A DNA stretch of 48,535 bases. Source: Bacteroidales bacterium M7 (lineage in GTDB: Bacteria > Bacteroidota > Bacteroidia > Bacteroidales > Muribaculaceae). Position numbers and translations under genes: made by a program. The stretch spans positions 1-48,535 of the forward strand of contig LUJR01000014.1 of the NCBI GenBank assembly GCA_001689515.1. The letters are read 5' to 3'. Below are positions 44,029 to 48,535 of this stretch, in pieces. The notes beneath the pieces are model-generated. The model ran no database searches, was not told the origin of the DNA, and was given only the letters and a program-made list of their open reading frames with translations. Numbering within the stretch: the first letter of the stretch is position 1; each line of letters starts with the position of its first letter.

Positions 44029-45048
44029 ATGATAGACAAGATAAATGCGCTGCGCAATGAAATCGCAGCACTCACAGCCTCTGATGCAGCCCAGGTAGAG
44101 GAGCTGCGTATCAAATATCTGAGCAAGAAAGGTTCGGTATCGGCTTTGTTCAACGACTTCCGCACTGTCCCTGCTGACCAGAAACGTCAGATAGGTCAGG
44201 CTCTTAACGAGCTCAAGAATCTCGCCACTGACAAAATCAACTCTCTGCGTGAGGCTCTTGAAAACGCTGACACGGTGGACGTTGACATAGACCTGACCCG
44301 CACATCGGCTCCTCGCCAGCTCGGCAGCCGACATCCGCTGTCGATAGTGCGCGATGACATCATCGCCATCTTTGACCGTCTTGGCTTCTCTATAGCCGAG
44401 GGTCCTGAGATCGAGGATGACTGGCATGTGTTCTCGTCGCTCAATTTTGCTGCCGACCACCCTGCGCGTGATATGCAGGATACATTCTTCATCGCCCGCA
44501 ACCCTGAGGTGCTGCTCCGCACTCACACTTCGTCAGTACAGTCGCGTGTGATGGAGACCACCAAACCTCCCATCCGCATCATCTGCCCGGGACGTGTGTA
44601 TCGCAATGAGGCGATTTCTGCGCGTGCCCACTGCTTCTTCCATCAGGTGGAGGCTCTCTACGTTGACCGCAACGTGTCATTTGCTGATCTGCGCCAGACT
44701 CTTCTCTACTTCGCCCGTGAGATGTTCGGACCTGACACCAAAATCCGTCTCCGTCCGAGCTATTTCCCCTTCACCGAACCGTCGGCGGAGATGGACATCT
44801 CATGCAACCTTTGCGGGGGCAAGGGATGTTCGTTCTGCAAGGGGACAGGCTGGGTGGAAATCCTCGGTTGCGGTATGGTGGATCCCAACGTGCTTGAGGC
44901 ATGTGGCATTGACAGCAAGGAATATACAGGCTTCGCCCTTGGCATGGGTGTAGAGCGTATCACCAACCTGAAGTATCAGGTCAAGGACCTGCGCCTGTTC
45001 TCTGAAAACGACCGCCGTTTCCTTCTCCAGTTCCGCAGCGCCCGCTGA
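44029..45048 (+). CDS. pheS: Phenylalanine--tRNA ligase alpha subunit
   Basis: Catalytic class II subunit charging tRNA-Phe, together with PheT encoded elsewhere. 339 residues, standard. Coiled-coil N-terminus (1-90, LRIKYLSKKGSVSALFNDFR), motif 1 HPLSIVRDDIIAIFDRLGF, motif 2 RVYRNEAISARAHCFFHQVEAL, the Cys-rich insertion CNLCGGKGCSFCKGTGWVE common in this phylum, and motif 3 GFALGMGVERITNLKY. First gene of pheS-crcB-nth-gtrA-like. Confidence 0.98.
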   Translation: MIDKINALRNEIAALTASDAAQVEELRIKYLSKKGSVSALFNDFRTVPADQKRQIGQALNELKNLATDKINSLREALENADTVDVDIDLTRTSAPRQLGSRHPLSIVRDDIIAIFDRLGFSIAEGPEIEDDWHVFSSLNFAADHPARDMQDTFFIARNPEVLLRTHTSSVQSRVMETTKPPIRIICPGRVYRNEAISARAHCFFHQVEALYVDRNVSFADLRQTLLYFAREMFGPDTKIRLRPSYFPFTEPSAEMDISCNLCGGKGCSFCKGTGWVEILGCGMVDPNVLEACGIDSKEYTGFALGMGVERITNLKYQVKDLRLFSENDRRFLLQFRSAR

Positions 45049-45063
45049 TACCGACTGCTTCAT

Positions 45064-45459
45064 ATGACTTTCCTCAATATCATAGGTGATTGTGCACTCG
45101 TGGCTCTCGGAGGAGGGTTAGGGGCGTTGTCACGTTATGGTGTGGAGCAGTTGCCGTTTCTTGACCACGACAAATATTATTTCACGGTTGCCATCAATAT
45201 CACTGGCTGTCTGCTGATAGGCTTTCTGTGGGCATTGTTTCAGCATCTTGGGCTGCCCAAATGTGTATATCTCGTGGCTCTGACCGGTTTCCTGGGGGGG
45301 TACACCACCTATTCGGCTTTTACGCTTGATGCCATGCAGCTGATACAGAACGGTCGTATCGGCGAGATGCTCTTCTATGTGGCTATCACTGTGCTGGGCG
45401 GTCTCGGAGCATGTGCGTTAGGCCTGTTCGGCACGGAGAAACTGCTGCGAATGATATAA
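45064..45459 (+). CDS. crcB: Fluoride channel CrcB/Fluc
   Basis: Small dual-topology fluoride exporter of the inner membrane. 131 residues with four membrane helices. GGGLGALSRY near the start, the conserved Asn in NITGCLLIG, and the hallmark GFLGGYTTYSAFTLDAM (about 79-95) with the pore Thr/Ser/Phe residues. It follows pheS by 15 bp, which leaves no space for a fluoride riboswitch. Confidence 0.95.
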   Translation: MTFLNIIGDCALVALGGGLGALSRYGVEQLPFLDHDKYYFTVAINITGCLLIGFLWALFQHLGLPKCVYLVALTGFLGGYTTYSAFTLDAMQLIQNGRIGEMLFYVAITVLGGLGACALGLFGTEKLLRMI

Positions 45460-45474
45460 TACAAGGAGGCTGAC

Positions 45475-46116
45475 ATGACTGTAAAGGAGCGTTTTGAGGG
45501 TATCATTGATTACTTCCTTGAGGCTATGCCTGAGGCAGCCACCGAGCTGCACTATGATAATCCATATCAGTTGCTTGTCGCTGTAATCCTATCGGCGCAA
45601 TGCACCGATAAGCGGGTCAATATGATTACCCCTCCGCTTTTTGAGGCGTTTCCCACGCCTCAGGCGATGGCACAAGCTCAGCTTGATGACATATACCCCT
45701 ACATCAAATCGGTATCCTACCCCAACAATAAGACCAAGTCGCTCCTCGGCATGGCTAAGACTCTTGTCGAGAAATATGACGGTCAGGTCCCTTCATCGAT
45801 TGACGAACTGATGACCATTCCTGGGGTGGGACGCAAGACTGCCAATGTGATTCTTGCCGTGGTCTATGACAAACCAGCCATGGCGGTTGATACCCATGTG
45901 TTCAGAGTGAGCGAACGCATCGGGCTGACCACAGATTCCCGCAGTCCGCTGCAAACGGAGCAACAGCTTGTCAAATATATACCTGAAGAACTTGTCACCC
46001 GGGCGCACCATTGGCTCATACTCCATGGCAGATATGTGTGCAAGGCGCGTCGTCCTGACTGCATGGAGTGCGGAATACGATCCTACTGCCGCCACTACAA
46101 TTCGTCACAGAAATAA
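45475..46116 (+). CDS. nth: Endonuclease III
   Basis: Base-excision repair DNA glycosylase/AP lyase for oxidised pyrimidines. 213 residues. Helix-hairpin-helix with catalytic Lys121 (TIPGVGRKTANVIL) and Asp139 in VDTHVFRVSERIG. The [4Fe-4S] cluster ligands are complete: Cys189, Cys196, Cys199 and Cys205 (C-x6-C-x2-C-x5-C). Starts 15 bp after crcB. Confidence 0.97.
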   Translation: MTVKERFEGIIDYFLEAMPEAATELHYDNPYQLLVAVILSAQCTDKRVNMITPPLFEAFPTPQAMAQAQLDDIYPYIKSVSYPNNKTKSLLGMAKTLVEKYDGQVPSSIDELMTIPGVGRKTANVILAVVYDKPAMAVDTHVFRVSERIGLTTDSRSPLQTEQQLVKYIPEELVTRAHHWLILHGRYVCKARRPDCMECGIRSYCRHYNSSQK

Positions 46117-46146
46117 ACCAACATACACATTATCCACATACACGCT

Positions 46147-46590
46147 ATGAAACAGGTCAAACGTAAGGATTTGATGCAGTTTGTCAGATACCTGCTGGTC
46201 GGTGTCATCAACACATTGGTCACCCTGGTAATCATTTATGTATGCAAAGGCATCATCGGCGTAAATCCTTGGGTGTCTAATTTCATCGGCTATGTAGGCG
46301 GTGTCATCAATTCGTTTCTGTGGAACAAGCTATGGGTATTTAACAGCCACAGCCACGGATGGCAGGGTGAGGGTCTGAAATTTCTCGTAGGTTTCGCACT
46401 CTGCTACGGACTCCAGTTTGCCGCTACCTGGCTGCTGACCACTTATGTCATTTACGATGATTTCCTTGTGACGATTGCAGGGTTCTCCTTCTCAGGCTAC
46501 GGTGTCGCCACAGTCATAGGCATGATGGTATATACTATCGCCAATTTCATCTATAACCGCCTTGTCACTTTCCGCCAGATCAGCATGTGA
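46147..46590 (+). CDS. GtrA-like family membrane protein
   Basis: 147 residues with four membrane helices and the typical start FVRYLLVGVINTLVTLVIIYVC and middle NFIGYVGGVINSFLWNKLWVF. GtrA-like proteins are thought to move lipid-linked sugars across the inner membrane for cell-wall or O-antigen glycosylation. No glycosyltransferase is adjacent here. It begins 30 bp after nth and is probably co-transcribed. Confidence 0.9.
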   Translation: MKQVKRKDLMQFVRYLLVGVINTLVTLVIIYVCKGIIGVNPWVSNFIGYVGGVINSFLWNKLWVFNSHSHGWQGEGLKFLVGFALCYGLQFAATWLLTTYVIYDDFLVTIAGFSFSGYGVATVIGMMVYTIANFIYNRLVTFRQISM

Positions 46591-46682
46591 GGCATAAAAA
46601 GTGTTAAAATGCAGATGGCGTTTAGGATTCTATAAGCTTAATAATCAAATTTTTGTTTATTTTGCATGACTTAACTTACGCC

Positions 46683-47573
46683 ATGCAAAGACATCTTTTG
46701 ACATTCATACTGCTCATGGTGTGCGGTACTGTGAGCCTGCGTGCATCTAACAGCATTCTCGGGGAGGCGATGGTGCTTCCTGAGGATATGTGCGAATTTG
46801 TGCGTCAGCATAATCCCGATTTTTCTATGGAGATAGCCGAAGCCTACTATGAGATAGGCTCGCGCTATGGCATACGCGGTGATGTGGCTCTGTGCCAGGC
46901 TATTATAGAGACCGGATGGTTCAAATTTCGTGACGGTACCGCCGTCACCCCCGACCAGTATAATTTTTGCGGCTTAGGTGTCACACGTCTCGGTGTCAAG
47001 GGCAACGCTTTCAGCTCCATCCAGGAGGGTGTTACCGCTCAAATACAGCATCTCTATGCCTATGCTACCCGTAGCAGTCTGCCCGACGGCGAGGAATTGG
47101 TAGATGCCCGCTTCAAGCTCGTCAGCCGCGGATGCGCTCCCACGTGGGAGGGGTTGAGTGGACGCTGGGCTGCCAACAAGTCATATGGCAAAGACATCCT
47201 CAACCTTTACAGCAAGATGTCATCGCGCTATGCTGGCAGCAAAAAGAAAAAATCCGATAAAAAACCACAAGATAAGCCTGTTGAAATCATAACCCCTGTC
47301 CAGCCGGAAATCATCGTCAACGATGAATCCCTCATGGCATCTTCATCATATGAGGGCGATAGCCGCATGCAGGTGCTTGACGGATTGGGGATAGAGACGG
47401 ACCCGCTACTGACATCGGAAGAGTCCTCTGCTGAAGTAGTGCGCCAAGCATTCGCTAACGTCTCTGCCGACGAAGCGGATGCCTCCCATTGCCAGCCCGT
47501 ATTCCCCGCCGTACCCGCACGTCTCATCCCGTACTTCATGGAGAAAGCCACCATCCACGCCCCCGCCGACTGA
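46683..47573 (+). CDS. Secreted glucosaminidase-domain protein (peptidoglycan hydrolase)
   Basis: 296 residues from the ATG at 46683, which begins a signal peptide (LLTFILLMVCGTVSLRA, cut about 21); the upstream TTG frame extension is rejected. The flagellar FlgJ/LytG-type glucosaminidase domain (about 37-185) has the catalytic Glu76 in CQAIIETGWFKF and QYNFCGLGVTRLGVKGNAFSS. A Lys-rich linker (about 190-205) and an acidic Ser-rich tail without known domain follow; relatives in Bacteroidales look similar. It should cleave beta-1,4 bonds in peptidoglycan glycan chains. Confidence 0.9.
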   Translation: MQRHLLTFILLMVCGTVSLRASNSILGEAMVLPEDMCEFVRQHNPDFSMEIAEAYYEIGSRYGIRGDVALCQAIIETGWFKFRDGTAVTPDQYNFCGLGVTRLGVKGNAFSSIQEGVTAQIQHLYAYATRSSLPDGEELVDARFKLVSRGCAPTWEGLSGRWAANKSYGKDILNLYSKMSSRYAGSKKKKSDKKPQDKPVEIITPVQPEIIVNDESLMASSSYEGDSRMQVLDGLGIETDPLLTSEESSAEVVRQAFANVSADEADASHCQPVFPAVPARLIPYFMEKATIHAPAD

Positions 47574-47576
47574 GGT

Positions 47577-47654
47577 CGTATGGACATGCCGTGGCATGTC
47601 CGCTTCCCTGACGATGTGGCTATTTATGCTGACATGCCATGGCATGTCCCTACA
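47577..47654. repeat. Paired palindrome element, copy 6
   Basis: Left unit 47577-47602 (starts GTATGGACATGCC, so its first bases differ from the other copies) and inverted right unit 47631-47654. It begins 4 bp after the glucosaminidase stop and ends 20 bp before the next start codon. The ATG inside its core (47639) opens an in-frame extension of the next gene that is not used. Confidence 0.88.
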
Positions 47655-47674
47655 TCCCAATTCATAATCATATC

Positions 47675-48346
47675 ATGATTAAATCATTAACTACAATCTT
47701 GCTAATACTTGCTATGCCCTTACTCTCGTCAGCCGAGACTGCCAATGACCCACAATCCTCTTCGCGTTATACCCATTCGCTCGGTGTCAAGGGCGCATTT
47801 GATCTCAACCTTCCTGGGAAATGGACTTCAACTGATCCCGATGCAGTCAACGAAGACAATTTCGGTTACGGAGGAGCGGCAGGTGTGGTCTATCGCGTGA
47901 TGCGTGACCGCCATTGGTTTTTAGAGCCTGGTCTGCTTTTCTCCTACAATGACTTCGGCATAGATCTGCAAGCAGATAGTTACGTGACATCAGCCCGGAT
48001 ATCGAAATTTGACATCATCATCCCATTGACAATAGGCTATCAGTTCGGCTTGTTTGACGACAAGCGGATGAACGTCATGACCGGTTTTGAGGGCACCGTA
48101 TGTCTCGGAGGCAGTATCTCTGAGCCGACCGACGAAATGTCGTACTCCCTTTTCGGCACCGACGGCATATGGCGACGCGGGGATCTCAAATGGGATTTCG
48201 GCGCAGGTTTTGTCTTTGATAATGTGGAAATCAACGCCATGTCATATCTCGGTCTTATCAACCAGCTCCGTCGCTCCGACATCTCCACCGCCCGCGTCAT
48301 CAACGAAAACACCGTCCGCATCTCCCTGACCTACTACTGCCAGTGA
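47675..48346 (+). CDS. Outer-membrane beta-barrel protein (PorT/OMP_b-brl type)
   Basis: 223 residues from the ATG at 47675, chosen because it starts the signal peptide (MIKSLTTILLILAMPLLSSA, cut about 20), while an upstream ATG lies within the palindrome. The mature part is a small barrel: HSLGVKGAFDLNL, WFLEPGLLFSYNDFG, KFDIIIPLTIGYQFG, MNVMTGFEGTVCLG, WDFGAGFVFDNVEI and a final strand TVRISLTYYCQ. The pattern fits the porin-like OMP_b-brl_2 group common in Bacteroidota. Function unknown. Confidence 0.85.
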   Translation: MIKSLTTILLILAMPLLSSAETANDPQSSSRYTHSLGVKGAFDLNLPGKWTSTDPDAVNEDNFGYGGAAGVVYRVMRDRHWFLEPGLLFSYNDFGIDLQADSYVTSARISKFDIIIPLTIGYQFGLFDDKRMNVMTGFEGTVCLGGSISEPTDEMSYSLFGTDGIWRRGDLKWDFGAGFVFDNVEINAMSYLGLINQLRRSDISTARVINENTVRISLTYYCQ

Positions 48347-48535
48347 GATGTAACAATCAGATCCAGATTTGTAGAGTCGCTACATAATGCTGTTCACAGA
48401 GCCAGAGATGACACAATACTGATCCCGGCGGGGTCGCGTATATTAGGCATGAGTGGTGCAGAACTCCCAAAAATCGCGGCAAAGCCTGTAGGGACATGCC
48501 ATGGCACACAGCTGTCCGGGGAAAATATTAACAAT
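48347..48535. repeat. Non-coding end region with fragments of both repeat families
   Basis: AATGCTGTTCAC at 48386-48397 equals 12 bases of the outer arm of the mosaic element; TGTAGGGACATGCCATGGCA at 48487-48506 is a palindrome unit cut off after its centre. No gene is visible in this stretch. A partner unit could lie beyond the window. Confidence 0.65.

Noticed and set aside
45049..45063. Fluoride riboswitch before crcB
   Set aside because: Only 15 bp separate pheS and crcB, too short for the aptamer.
16241..47654. CRISPR array
   Set aside because: The repeated palindromes are kilobases apart, in inverted pairs, without regular spacers or cas genes.
47639..47674. Extended start of the last barrel gene from an ATG inside the palindrome
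   Set aside because: The extra codons are palindrome sequence and would bury the signal peptide; the ATG at 47675 is preferred.
1..48535. tRNA or rRNA genes, prophage or integrase
   Set aside because: No cloverleaf-like segment, rRNA stretch, phage structural gene or recombinase was recognised on either strand by eye; a dedicated RNA scan could still find a missed tRNA.

Overview
The window looks like a chromosomal segment of an anaerobic Bacteroidales bacterium, most likely of the Muribaculaceae or a close family. This placement is inferred from gene content and signals, not from a database search. The signals are: Bacteroidota-type promoters (TTG, 20-nt spacer, TAnnTTTG; four perfect cases), few Shine-Dalgarno sequences, DUF3256 and DUF4919 genes, a SusA-like periplasmic amylase, PCMD-domain lipoproteins, a flavodiiron protein and many short outer-membrane beta-barrel proteins. 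Base composition is fairly even, and no phage, CRISPR array, tRNA or rRNA was seen.

Layout. 1-312: the 3' end of a HepT-type HEPN toxin gene and a perfect bidirectional terminator. 333-7276 (minus): tripartite RND efflux operon (adaptor, pump, outer-membrane channel) ending in an lpxA-like acyltransferase. 7592-11663 (plus): an unknown polytopic membrane protein, a split ThrE-type exporter and a flavodiiron protein. 11658-16096 (minus): DUF3256, xseA, xseB, rsmA, mgtE operon. 16386-18729: secreted esterase (minus) and PatB/MalY C-S lyase (plus). 18767-19090: a 324-bp MITE-like element. 19187-21991: DUF4919 protein and pckA with a long leader. 22108-22513: a mosaic of nested inverted repeats. 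22749-25994: a large secreted multidomain alpha-amylase. 26092-32519 (minus): leucine operon leuA-leuC-leuD-second synthase-leuB. 32873-34765: biotinylated carboxyltransferase. 35063-37624 (minus): SPOR lipoprotein and SusA-like GH13 enzyme. 37934-43825 (plus): a four-gene surface operon of two PCMD lipoproteins flanking two paralogous beta-barrel proteins. 44029-46590: pheS, crcB, nth, gtrA-like. 46683-48346: a glucosaminidase and an outer-membrane beta-barrel protein.

How it fits together. Core metabolism (leucine and perhaps isoleucine synthesis, PEP carboxykinase, biotin carboxyltransferase), starch use (two GH13 enzymes of different localisation), envelope functions (efflux, lipid A-type acyltransferase, PCMD operon) and housekeeping genes are interleaved. 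The most unusual content is non-coding. A family of paired palindromes (core GGACATGCCATGGCATGTCC) occurs only between genes, at seven places. A 366-bp mosaic inverted repeat interrupts one of these pairs, and half of a related mosaic lies inside the leucine operon. There is also a MITE-like element with a structured interior, and an array of TTATYAACATT repeats spaced by about one or two helical turns upstream of the SusA-like gene and the PCMD operon. The best candidates for undescribed biology are the PCMD/beta-barrel operon with its phased repeats, and the hairpin mosaic.
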